DNA of 64,000 bases from Adenophora triphylla var. japonica (lineage: Eukaryota > Streptophyta > Magnoliopsida > Asterales > Campanulaceae): the NCBI GenBank assembly GCA_022495995.1, contig JAFEMH010001450.1, forward strand, positions 248,001 through 312,000. The letters are read 5' to 3'. A program made the position numbers and the translations under genes. The stretch's first letter is position 1, and each line of letters begins with the position of its first letter. The notes under the pieces were generated by a model. It was not told the origin of the DNA. It searched no databases and saw nothing but the letters and a program-made list of their open reading frames with translations. Positions 1-10,033 of the stretch are shown in pieces.

Positions 1-341
1 GAACAAACGAAAGAAATTCCCGGAGGGGAATGGGCTTTATCCAAGCCTCGATTTCCACACTTCCACCGCGGAGCGAATGGGGGTAAATATTCTAAACCAT
101 CAACCCTTCCTTTTTACTTTTCGAAGTTGGATTTCTAGGGCTCAAGGTAGAATTTGGGAAAATCGCACCCAAAAATAAATTGCATGCTTGGAATGAAATG
201 CATTAAGTTGAAATCCGAAAAGATTTTGTTGAAAAGAAGAATTATGTGACTCAAAAAGCGAGAATGCACAGAAATGAAAAAAATGCACAAATTATCACGA
301 GCATGTTCTGATACCTGTGTTGTGCTTACCTGCAGGCTCTG
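1..341. other. 3' non-coding part of element A
   Basis: No gene is visible here. Around 311-341 the plus strand reads a T/C-rich run ending in CTTACCTGCAG, which looks like a 3' splice site for the exon that follows. Element B has a very similar sequence at about 35376-35400, so this boundary is shared by the two elements even though the sequence after it differs. Confidence 0.5.
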
Positions 342-1290
342 CGGACCAAGGGGTCCCCTGAGGCGATAGCTACGATCTGGGGCATTCTTCCCAGTTCCCC
401 TGACCTGCCCGACAGTCCCAAGGGCTTGATATATACTGCTAGCCTTGGTTCGTTCTTCACTGCTGTCGGAGAGTTCGGAGACACTGGTCTGTGGTTCACG
501 GGCAGACCCATCTTCTCTGAGGATCCTGGTGTCTTGAGCCCGGATGCCATTAGAGGACTGACCGGCCTGACCCTTCGCCTGAAGGGCAATGGGGTTCCAC
601 TTGCGGAGCTTCATTCGGCTTTATCGCAGCAGTGCCGTCTCTATTCTGAGGGTGAGGCTGCAGTCACAGCTGAGCAGCTGGCGAGAGCATTCGCCTGGGC
701 TGGCCTTTCTGATACCCTGTTCTACAATGCCTCCACGACGGCATTGACTCTTCTGCTGGAGCCCCTTTGAGACTGGGGTGAGGTCTCCACCTTTTCGTGG
801 GGCGAGGCTGGCTTGGCTCATGTGTATAGAGCCTTGGACGAGGTAAGCAGAGGCACGGTGACCTCTTTGGATTGCTATCAGACAGTTCTGGAGGTATGCT
901 CTTTTATTTTTCACACATTGACTGCTGCATTGCCTTTTCTGTCATCATTTATCACTGTTGCTGCACACTGAAAGCTTCTTGTCTCTGATTTCAGGTGTGG
1001 GCCTATGAGGTCTTTGGCTGTTACGCCTGGGCTGTGGCTGACGGGATTGCCGCAGATTTGTTTCCTGCCATTCGCAGGTGGACCTTCAGGGCTAGGCTGA
1101 GTAGGAGGGTAGATGGGGTGAAGCCCCGGAAGATGGCTTGTTATGAGGATACGATGATTGCCCTGAGGGGCACCCCGGCCAGGTTGAGGCTATTTCCATG
1201 GCATGGCAGGTATGGTGAGGATGTTGTTGGTGATGCCGCCTTGGTGACTCGGACGAGGAGGATTCGGGCGACGACTCCGAGTCGGAGTGA
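342..1290 (+). pseudogene. Antisense ORF 1 of element A: plant mobile domain-like protein, spliced
   Basis: The reading frame is open from about 312. It likely enters through the splice acceptor ending at 341. Exon 1 runs to 893 with one in-frame TGA (768-770). A clean intron follows at 894-994 (GTATGC donor; TTTCAG acceptor at 993-994), and exon 2 resumes in phase at 995 with VWAYEVFGCYAW. FSWGEAGLAHVYRAL before the intron and the aromatic VWAYE block after it fit the aminotransferase-like plant mobile domain (PMD), a family found in transposases and in host genes. In a second frame the 3' end encodes an acidic tail (DSDEEDSGDDSESE, stop at 1290), suggesting a frameshift near 1240. It is antisense to gag-pol. 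Function in the element is unknown. Element B has lost this unit. Confidence 0.6.
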
Positions 1291-1725
1291 TCATGGCGGT
1301 CCCCTTTTGCCGTGCTTTTAGGATTCTTAGGGATAGAGAGAGAAGATGCATGCACTATTCTATTGCTTTTTGGGTTGTAAAACAATTTTTTTTTTTTTGC
1401 ATTTTGTAACTTAACAACTAAAGTCTTTGCTTAATTGCATATTTGCTTGTTTATATGCACAAGTCCGTCCCAAGAAAGGCAAAAAATGATGGCTCTTGAT
1501 GTGGTTGGATATTTTTTGTGATTTTGCATGTATTGGGCGATGTTTATGTGTTTTCGGGTGTATTGGGTATGCCACATCCTCTCCCATGGGCTTGGTAAGT
1601 GAAGGGGATTGTATGTGTATTGTTGTGGATGTTTTGGACAGGTCTGGACAAGCTTTGAGCAAGCATTGGGTCGCTAAAGGGGTTGCTGCAGTTGCAGCTG
1701 TTGCTGGTGTCTGATGGGGCTTCCC
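1291..1725. other. Non-coding spacer between antisense ORFs of element A
   Basis: I see no gene in this stretch. It holds a short poly-T run near 1387-1400 and ordinary mixed sequence. ORFs on either strand are short and not conserved with element B. It leads into the palindromes and TATA box ahead of antisense ORF 2. Confidence 0.5.
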
Positions 1726-1828
1726 ATGTCGTCCGACACAGGACATCATGGGTTAGCCCCATGTCGTACGACATGGAAAGTCTGAGGGACAGTTTCTTGG
1801 GCAGCAAGCCTCAGCATTTTATAAAAGG
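1726..1828 (+). promoter_or_regulatory. Putative antisense promoter: two palindromes followed by a TATA box
   Basis: Seen directly: ATGTCGTCCGACA at 1726-1738, a perfect 14-bp palindrome ATGTCGTACGACAT at 1761-1774, and TATAAAAGG at 1820-1828, followed by the ATG of antisense ORF 2 at 1923. The palindromes are the same class as those in A's own 5' LTR, where one lies about 20 bp upstream of the LTR TATA box. Element B has related palindromes at 36338-36386 before its antisense ATG (36526). That this is a working promoter is inference. Confidence 0.55.
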
Positions 1829-1922
1829 CAGACTCGTAAAGGACACATTCCAGCAGTCACAGCAGACTCCAAACTGGTCTTCCACCCCAAAATCAACTCC
1901 AAGATTCGACTTTTGGCCCAAA

Positions 1923-3490
1923 ATGGAGCATTACAATGAAAGATCCAAGATCAAAGAGCGCCAATTTCACTCCGATCTCATCAATCTAACCCACCACCAT
2001 CATAGCAACAATAGGAAGGTTATTGACCAATGGTATGGGTTGAGATGCCTTTGGGCACTGAAGGAATGGGCGGTAGATTGGAATCCTCTCCGGGCCGCGT
2101 CCAGATATTGGGACCGCGAGAGGCATGTCTTTACCCTCTCATACAACGACCTTACACTCACCATTGAAGAGTTCCGTGTACTGACTGGGGGAGCTGAGCT
2201 CAGAGATGCAGTCTTCCCACGAGATTCACGACCCTTGACTGAGCAGCTGGCCGATTTCTTGGGTTTTCACGTAGAGCAGGTATCCGGTCTGATTCTCGAC
2301 CTGACCTTCATTGACCAGGCCCAGATAGCCCGATTAGCTGTATAACGTCCAGAGTTGTTTGACCTTTCCACGGCCATGGACATTTTCATGCTGATTATGA
2401 TCTCCCTATACTGCTTCTGTGAGTATGATGGGGTATGCTCCGGCTTGCTGCTAGGAGTTGTCAGGCAGATGCGGGGTTACCGAGGTACCACACTGACTGA
2501 GATTCGGCCCGGGCAGGGAGGGAGAGACATAGCACCCATTTTTCTGGATGATACATATCATGGGATGGACCGACTGGCTGGAGGGTCATTATACATGGAA
2601 CGCGGCAGCACCAGTCTCTTATCATTGTGGCTCTTTGAGCGGTTGGGACTTATCTCCCCATTACTCGCAGGGCAGACTGCAGCACCCTGGGTTACACAGC
2701 AGAGGCGAGTGGCTCCGGAGGCTTCGCAGGAGAGCTGGCAAAGGCAATTGACCAGGTATACCACCACAGATATTCAGTATTGGATTCCCGGATGGAGGCT
2801 TGAGACCATGAGCGGCAGACAGGATGATTCTGTTGTCGTGAGGCTGCCGGGATTACACTTTTCATCATTTAGCATCCCCTTACTCGTTCTGAGGCAGTAT
2901 GGGTATCCACACAGTTATTGGCGAGTTCGAGAGGCGAGATGGCTCGGGATACCGTTCCTCTTGACATGACTGATGGCCAGACTATCAGATTTTTTGCCAG
3001 GGCCTTTTCGGGAGCAGCCTTTCCTGCTCGCACACTGATACGGAAGACCCAGGGCATCACATATCTGTCCACCTTGTATCTCATTTGGTACGGGGAGCAG
3101 ATGGGGCCGGTTCAGCACACCATTGAGGCATATTGCCAAGGGACCCGAGGAGGAGATCAGACTAGCTGGGAGCTACGTGATGCTGAGGCGCTGACTGACC
3201 CAGACAACGTGACCGACGATCCGGCAGCAGATTTTGAGAGACTCGTAGAGAGGAGGGCCAAAATGAGGGACGACCCTGAGGTTATGGCTCGGAGGACAGC
3301 TTTGAGAGAGGAGAGGGCTGCCCAGGCGGCACTGAGAGCTGTCGGATTGGTTGACTCACCGACTCATATTATTCTTGAGCCGGGACGACGGGAGACTGAA
3401 CTGTTTGGGATAGCTAGGCCAAAGACCTCCCAAGGACCAAGGAAGAGGAAGAAGAAGAGTTCTAGTTCGGGAGCGGGAACGAGCGACTAG
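1923..3490 (+). pseudogene. Antisense ORF 2 of element A, conserved with element B
   Basis: It begins with MEHYNERSK, the same start as in element B, and ends in a basic tail (GPRKRKKK) that could be a nuclear localisation signal. The N-terminal third (FTLSYNDLTLTIEEFRVLTGG) resembles the start of plant mobile domain proteins. The C-terminal block (RDDPEVMARRTALREERAA) is alanine/arginine-rich and probably helical. The frame is broken by one TAA at 2343-2345 and a frameshift near 2930. Compared with element B, many differences in the C-terminal 110 codons are synonymous, so the protein was under selection. It is convergent with pol and likely driven from the palindrome/TATA region upstream. 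Antisense ORFs at this position are known in Tat-lineage elements; their role is not established. Confidence 0.65.
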
Positions 3491-3719
3491 GATTAGGTGA
3501 CTGGTCATTGTATCCCTTATTGCCGACACAGACAGTCTAGACGTACTTTTAAAAGATGTACTTTTGCTGATGTTAATGAGTCGAGAGTAGATCGTGCTTG
3601 AACTCATCAATGAATGTATTAATGTAGTGAAAGTTGAAATTACTTCAGAACTTAATCAAGACACATTTCGGCATTCACAAATACAACTGTTGACAGGATT
3701 TGGTGATTTTTATGATTTT

Positions 3720-3890
3720 TAGACCGAACCGCAAGCAGCTGCCTACGTTCCCCTTTTACAAAAGGAGGACTAAGGGGCTCAGGTCTCCGTAGTTCGACCC
3801 AATTAACTTTGTGTTTAAGAAAGGGATAGATAGAAGGGGGACAAGTGGTGCAACCCTATTTTTTACCTAGACCGCCCGTTTTTAGGGTTT
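3720..3890. other. Conserved non-coding block at the convergent 3' ends (element A)
   Basis: This stretch lies between the ends of antisense ORF 2 and pol. It is nearly the same in element B (about 38179-38510), more alike than much of the coding sequence beside it. It contains CCTACGTTCCCC at 3742-3753 and CCGTAGTTCGA at 3787-3797, which could pair as a short stem, followed by a repeated GGTTTTCAGTCT near 3887 and 3959. It may hold the 3' end signals of both transcripts; that is inference. Confidence 0.5.
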
Positions 3891-6563
3891 TCAGTCTAGT
3901 TGGGTATATTCTTTAGCACCGAGCTTGCCCTTTGTTTTGCACGGACTGCCTTTTGGGAGGTTTTCAGTCTCGTCTGGGTACATTATTTTCGCGCTTTTTT
4001 TTTCTTCTTTTCTCTTTTTTTTTAGAGAAGGGGAGACTCGATTCAAACGTAATAGCGGCACAGCTTGGTTCACCGGGTGCATGAAGGGATTGCCATCCAA
4101 ATCTGTCAACTTCATTGCTCCACCAGAAAAGATCTCCTTCACCAGATACGGGCCAACCCAAACTGGTGCCCACTTGCCCAACGGACTGAATTGGTTCGGC
4201 GGCTTCTCCTTCAAGACCAAATCACCCACCTTAATGTCACGGGGTTGTACCTTCTTGTCAAAGGCCCTATCCATGCACTTCTGATAATCCCGGATGTGCT
4301 CCATTGCCTTAAGCCTTCGTTCATCTAGGAGAGCTAACTCGTCATGCCGACTTTGGAGCCAATCTATCTCGTTGACTTCATTTTCAAGCAGAACCCGAAG
4401 AGAGGAAATCTCTAATTCAATGGGCAAGACGGCATCCATCCCATATGTCAAAGCGAACGGGGTTTCACCGGTGGCTGTTCTCACTGAAGTACGATGGCCC
4501 CATAATGCCAAGTGAAGTTTCTCAGGCCAATCTCGGCTCCTTTCGGCCATTTTCCGGATGATCCTTTCTAGGTTCTTGTTTGCAGCCTCGACAGAACCAT
4601 TGGTTTGATGGCGATAAGGGGATGACTTATGTCGCTTGATCCTGAACTTTGCAAGAAGTCTATCGGCGTCTCCCTCAAAGTGTGACCCGTTGTCGGAAAT
4701 AATCTCATTTGGAACTCCATACCGGCACGGAATGTTTTCTTTCATAAAACGGGCCACCTTTTTGGAATTGAGGAGCTTGTAGGATGCTGCTTCGACCCAC
4801 TTGGTGGAATAGTCAACGGCAACCAACACAAATTCGTGCCCATTATTACCGGCAGGAGTTATCTTTCCAATAACATCGATTCCCCAAGTAGCGAACAGCC
4901 AAGGAGTGCTCATACAGTAGAGGTCATGGGGAGGTATATGGTTGAGATTGGAGAACCGCTGATACTTATCGCAAGTCCGCACAAGCTGAATACAGTCAGT
5001 CTCCATGGAGATCCAATAATAACCCATCCTGAGTATGCTGAACATTAAAGCTCGGGCATTCATATGTGGTCCACATGCACCACCATTGACTTCCTCCATG
5101 ACCTTTCTAGCTTTAGACCTGCTGATACAGAGCAAAAGTGGTCCTCGGTGTCTTTTCTTCCATAAGTCGTTTCCCAGAATAACATATTGTGCAGACAACC
5201 TCTTCAAAGCTTGCAAGCTTTTGGCGCGAAGACCCTCTTTCAGCTTGCCGTCCTTCTCTGTCGGGAATGAGGCTTCGCCATGCTTGAGGTACTGGAAAAT
5301 CTGGCTGTACCATAAGTCATCGACCTTTTCCAGTTCAATTTGATAACAGTAGGAAGGGTTCTCGTGCCTCCCAATTCTGAACGGCTTTACTGACTTTCCC
5401 TCCGGAATCTCTACCAAAGAGGCTAAGGTGGCCAGGACATCCGCGAAGCTGTTCTTGTCCCGAGGTAGATAATGGAACGTGACCTCCTTGAATTGGTTGA
5501 TCAGATCCTCCATATAAGCATAGTACATTTGCAAGTACTGGTCCATGGTTCTCCACTTATTGGACACCTGATTGATGATTAGCTGGGAGTCTCCATATAC
5601 CTCCAACTCTTCGACATTTCGCTCTAAAGCTGCCTCGAGGCTGGCTATACAAGCTTCGTATTCCGCGGCATTGTTAGTAGCCGGGAAGTTCAACTTGATA
5701 GCAATGGGGGTGTGCACATCCTTCGGATCAACCAACACCATACCAATACAATTGCCCCTCTTATTGGCGGCACCATCGAAAAACAATTGCCAATGGTCTG
5801 TACCTTCTACCATGAAAATCCCATCATCCGGAAACCGGGGTTCGAGTCCACGTGCTTCTGAGCTCGGAAAATCTGCCAAATGATCTGACAGAGCTTGGCC
5901 TTTGATTGCCTTGCGGGTCACAAATTTGATATCAAACTCGGCTAAGAAGAAGGACCACTTCGCATGCCTCGACGACAGAGACGGCTTATCGAATAGGCAT
6001 TTGATGGGGTCCATCTTCGACACCAGATGTACTGTATGCGCCAACAGATAATGTCTCAATTTGCTGACCACCCATACCAAAGCTGCACATGTTTTCTCTA
6101 AAGCTGAATAGTTCAACTCGCTGCCCTGAAGCTTCCGGCTGACGAAGTAGATGGCATTCTCCACTTTTGAATCCGACTTCTCTTGTGCAAGCATGGCGCC
6201 GACAGCCGTATCTGTAACTGTCAAATATAGCAGCAAGGGCTTGTCCTTATGAGGAGGACAAAGGATTGGGGGGTAGACCAAGTAGGCCTTGATTGTCTCA
6301 AAGGCGATCTGACTCTGATCGTTCCATTCAACCTCCTGATTCTTCTTGAGTAGCTTAAAGATCGGCTCACAAATAGAGGTCAACTGGTGGATGAACCGGC
6401 TGATATATTGGAGACGGCCCATGAAAGCCTTCACCTTCGTGACTGTCGTTGGTGGCTTCATCTCCATGATGGCTTTAATCTTTCTCGGATCGGCCTCAAT
6501 TCCCCACTCTGTGACCATATATCCCAGAACCTTTCCTCGGACTACGCCAAAAGTACATTTCAC
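3891..6563 (-). pseudogene. pol: Element A pol, 3' part: end of RT, RNase H, integrase
   Basis: This 890-codon open stretch starts just after the RT catalytic site. It covers the RT thumb (KCTFGVVRGKVLGYMVTE), a tether region (SRKLQGSELNYSALEKTCAALVW), the plant-type RNase H (WQLFFDGAANKRGN, then AEYEACIASLEAALE and YGDSQLIINQV) and integrase. Integrase shows catalytic D (WGIDVIGKI and VAVDYSTKWVEAA), D (IISDNGSHFEGD) and E (SVEAANKNLERI). In the zinc finger the last CxxC reads CDKYQRF where element B has CDKCQRF, so a zinc ligand is lost. The C-terminus (KEKPPNQFSPLGKWAPVWVGPY) lacks a chromodomain. It is separated from the RT N-terminal part by a one-base deletion at about 6560. Confidence 0.88.
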
Positions 6564-7612
6564 CGGTTCAATCTCATGTCATGCTCTCGCAGCCGGTTAA
6601 AGAACTTCCTCAAGTCGACCAAGTGTTGACCATCTGATCCCTTGGAATGGATAATCATATCATCAACATAAACCTCGATCTCCTTATGGATCATGTCATG
6701 AAAAAGCGCAGTGACTGCTCGCTGATAAGTGGCACCGGCATTCTTCAGACCAAAGGGCATAACCGTATAACAAAAGGTTCCCCATGGGCTAGTAAAGGCA
6801 GTCTTTTCCTGATCCTCTTCGGTGACTTTAATCTGATTGTAACCCGCAAAGCCATCCACAAATGATTTGACTTCGTAGCTGGCAGTAGTATCTACCAACA
6901 TGTCGATATTGGGCAAGGGAAAATCATCCTTCGGGCTAGCCTTGTTTAGGTCCCTGAAGTCTACACAAACCATGACTTTGTCGTTTGACTTGGTCATCGT
7001 TACTATGTTGGCCAACCACTTCGGGTACTCAACCACTCTAATGAAACCCACCCTGAGCAGCTTCTCTATTTCTTCTTTAACTTGGAGAGACCATTCTGGC
7101 TTAATCCGGCGAAGCTTCTGCTTGACAGGCCTGGCTTCTGGGTCCAGGGGTATTTGATGCTCAACAGTTGAAGTATCCAACCCGGGCATGTCCTTATAGG
7201 ACCAGGCAAACACGTCCACGTACTCCTTGAGCAAATCAATGAGGGCTTCCCGCTCTTCCCCGGTGAAGAAACTGCCAATCTATGTCTCTTTGGGCTCTTC
7301 AGTAGTTCCCAAATTCACCGTAGTCAATACTTCATCGGCAGCTTGGGCCCGATTGTCCTCTCGCTCAAAAACCTGCTTTATATTATCATTTAAAAAGTTT
7401 TCATCTAAAAAGTCTGTGTCCTCTTCAAATGAATCATTATTAACCACTTTTAAGTCATTAAGATTTGTTTTAGTTAACTTATCATTCGTTAAGGTGGCAA
7501 TTAAGGGATACGCAGAAAGGTCAACCATTTCATTCAATGCGAAAGGGAAAACAGAGTCAAGGACACGGCGATGATCGTCAGCCGTGAGAGCATTAGGCCT
7601 ATCTAGAGACAC
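6560..7612 (-). pseudogene. pol: Element A pol: reverse transcriptase
   Basis: The RT palm and fingers are recognisable: VCVDFRDLNKASPKDDFPLP, FVDGFAGYNQIK, TVMPFGLKNAGATYQRAV and the catalytic VYVDDMIIHSKG (about 6648-6682 on the plus strand). A TAG at 7280-7282 interrupts the frame just upstream, where element B reads CAG (Gln) in ETQIGSFFSG; this is a CAG to TAG change. The frame is lost at 6560-6563 by deletion of one C in the codons for Asn-Pro, after which the reading continues in the next ORF. The upstream part (7280-7612) is an acidic linker between the G-patch-like region and RT. Confidence 0.88.
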
Positions 7613-7630
7613 GAACTCGATAACAAGAGA

Positions 7631-8674
7631 CTATGAGGATTGACTCAAGATTACAGGGACAGACTTAGACTCAGACACACCAGGACGAGGGGTCAGTCCG
7701 AGCTTTTCAATCATAACTTCTCGGCTAGCAATCGGTCCTTTGAAGGAAATCCAATTCCGGAGCGGCATTTCTGAAGTGCTGACGAAGGTGCGCGGATCAA
7801 TCTCTTTGTCCCCATCAAACTCGATCACTGATATGTAATCATTCCCAGTCAGAAGATCGACCCCAGGTACATAAACATCCCCGGTCAGAAGGTCAACCTT
7901 ACCAAAAGGATCCTTAGCAACAGCCCATGCCATCGGAGGTGCCTCTTCACATAAATCAATCAATGGTGCCTCAGTCAATGGATCAGCATCGGCAGTTTCT
8001 GACAAATCTGTCTCTTCAAACAAGGCTGCGATGTCTTCGCCCCCATCGAACTCAGTGGTTTCATCGACTTTCCCAATCATAGGCTCGACCATAGACAACT
8101 TCTTGAACTGGTCGGTGAAATCAGGACTTCCTCAGAAATGATACTGGCTCTCGAAAGTGGTCACAGCCCCTGGAATGTTAGGCTTGTTGATGATAAACTC
8201 CTTGACAGGGTTGTCCTTCGAAGTAAGGTCCTTGATAACCGCCAGCCTCTCTTTAATCTTCTCGAATCGACCTTCGGGGCGCACAAAATCATCGCCCTTT
8301 TCTTTAACAAAGTCCCTTTCCAAGGAGGGATGGTAAGGATGGAGATTAGGTTTGACATAAGGCTTTCCAGCAGCACTAGCCTTTCTCTTTTCTGCGGCTT
8401 CAATCCTGTCGACCTCCTTGTCTTTGGGGGTCTTCTCGACATATCCCAAACCTTCCCTATCTTTCTTCGGCTTCAACTCCTCAAACTTGTGGGTACCTTG
8501 TTGTCGTCTACCCAGACCAAGCCCCGGAATGTAGTTTATACGCCTCATCATTACCATAGCTGGAGGAATCTTATCAGAGGAGGTTGTTAAATCAATCGTG
8601 CAGATTTGGGCTTTTGGGCTCTCGACCCTGAAACCGCTCAACATCAAGTTGGCTTCATCATGCTTAATTTCCAT
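7631..8674 (-). pseudogene. pol: Element A pol: G-patch-like motif and acidic linker
   Basis: Reading from 8674, MVMMRRINYIPGLGLGRRQQG lies near residues 38-60 and is followed by GLGYVEKT. The spacing of aromatic and glycine residues resembles a G-patch, a glycine-rich nucleic-acid-binding motif. Betaretroviruses carry one at the end of their protease, the same place relative to PR and RT. Element B has the same motif (NYIPGLGLGKPQQG). A TGA near 8132 (Trp in B) and a TAG near 7631 break the frame. The rest is acidic linker sequence of no known fold. Confidence 0.6.
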
Positions 8675-9904
8675 TACCGGCCTCCCCTCATCATCGGTGC
8701 CCTCGATGGTAACACTATCCCCATAAATGATGGTAAACTCGCCGTCTTAGACAAACTTGACACACTGGTGCAGGGTTGAAGCGACCCCTCCAATTTGATG
8801 AAGCCACGGCCTTCCTAGCAAAGCAGAGAAACTGACCGAAATGTCTATCACCTGAAATTAAACTACCATGGGCTTCTTGCCGAACCACAGAGTCAACGGT
8901 ATCACACCCAAAACCTTCCTAGATGTGGAGTCATACGCCTTTATAGTCTAATTGGATGGTTTTAAATCGGTGGCCTTAATGTCTAACAAACTCATCATTC
9001 TGGCAGGCAACACGTTCATAGCCGAGCCATTGTCTACCATCACGTGGGGGAGCCGACGCCCATCTAACTGAACAGTGATGTGCAGAGACTCTTTGTGGCT
9101 GGTTCCAAATTTTGGCAAACCCAACTCCGTAAAGGTGATGATATTTCCATATTGGGCAGTACCTATCAATTGGCACGCTTCATCAAGGGTAGAGTTTACA
9201 GACACCATTGTCTTGGATAGGGCTTCCTCCAATTTCAACTTGTGAGGATAAGAAGAAGTCAAGAGAGACCAGAGAGAAATGTTGGCCTGGGTTCGCTTCA
9301 ACTGTGCGAGAATTGGATCGTCCCCTGTCAAATCCTCTTTGACTACCCCTTTGGCGTATGGACCTTTATTAGCTCCAACTTCCGGAACAGCTGCTTCTTT
9401 GTCTTTTCCTGATGATCCGGCAACATTAGTTCCCAACATTTTACCTGACCTAGTAAGCAAATTGACCTCAGCTTCCTGGTCCTTGTCGTGATCTGCACCA
9501 GCCGCCTTTAACTCGGACTAACTCAACGGAGGTCCTTGCGTAGCGTATGGCCACGCCGCCTGTCTCAATTGATTAACAGTGATTGCCAAACTTGAATTAG
9601 CGGCGAATTTAATCTCTTCCCAAGTGAGGGGAGTAGATCGAGAATCGGGGGAACTACTATCGTGTTGGACATCATCTGCCGATTTTGCTGCGGCTCGAAT
9701 ATCATCCCAAGACAGCATATAACAGAAGTAAGCATTCATTTCACCATCAACATTGATTACATCATTGTTCACAAGCACAATCGCCTCAAATTCGTTCACA
9801 CCATCAATGAGACTAGCCTCACCTACACCAAGCTTACTCTCATCACAGATTACCTCACCAAACTCTATGACATTGACAAACTCAATCTTCTCGAAGTCGA
9901 TCAT
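8675..9904 (-). pseudogene. pol: Element A pol: retropepsin-type aspartic protease
   Basis: The catalytic loop is MVDNGSAMNVLPARMM at about 9000-9045, preceded by ESLHITVQLDGRRLPH. DNG replaces the usual DTG/DSG, as in other Tat-type proteases and in element B. The segment from 9904 to 9460 is the gag-protease linker, with an acidic stretch. The frame is broken by TAG near 9518 and TAG near 8948, both matching Gln codons in context, and by TAA near 8745 and 8853. All parts stay in one frame, so point mutations rather than indels caused the breaks. Confidence 0.8.
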
Positions 9905-10033
9905 GTTGACCCTGTTGTTGTTGTTAGGAAGAGGGTTGGTGACGACGTTCAGCTTCTCAATCTTGCACTGGTCGATCAGATTCTGAACGATTCTCTTGAG
10001 TGTAAACCAATTGTTGGTGGTATGGCCCGAGTT

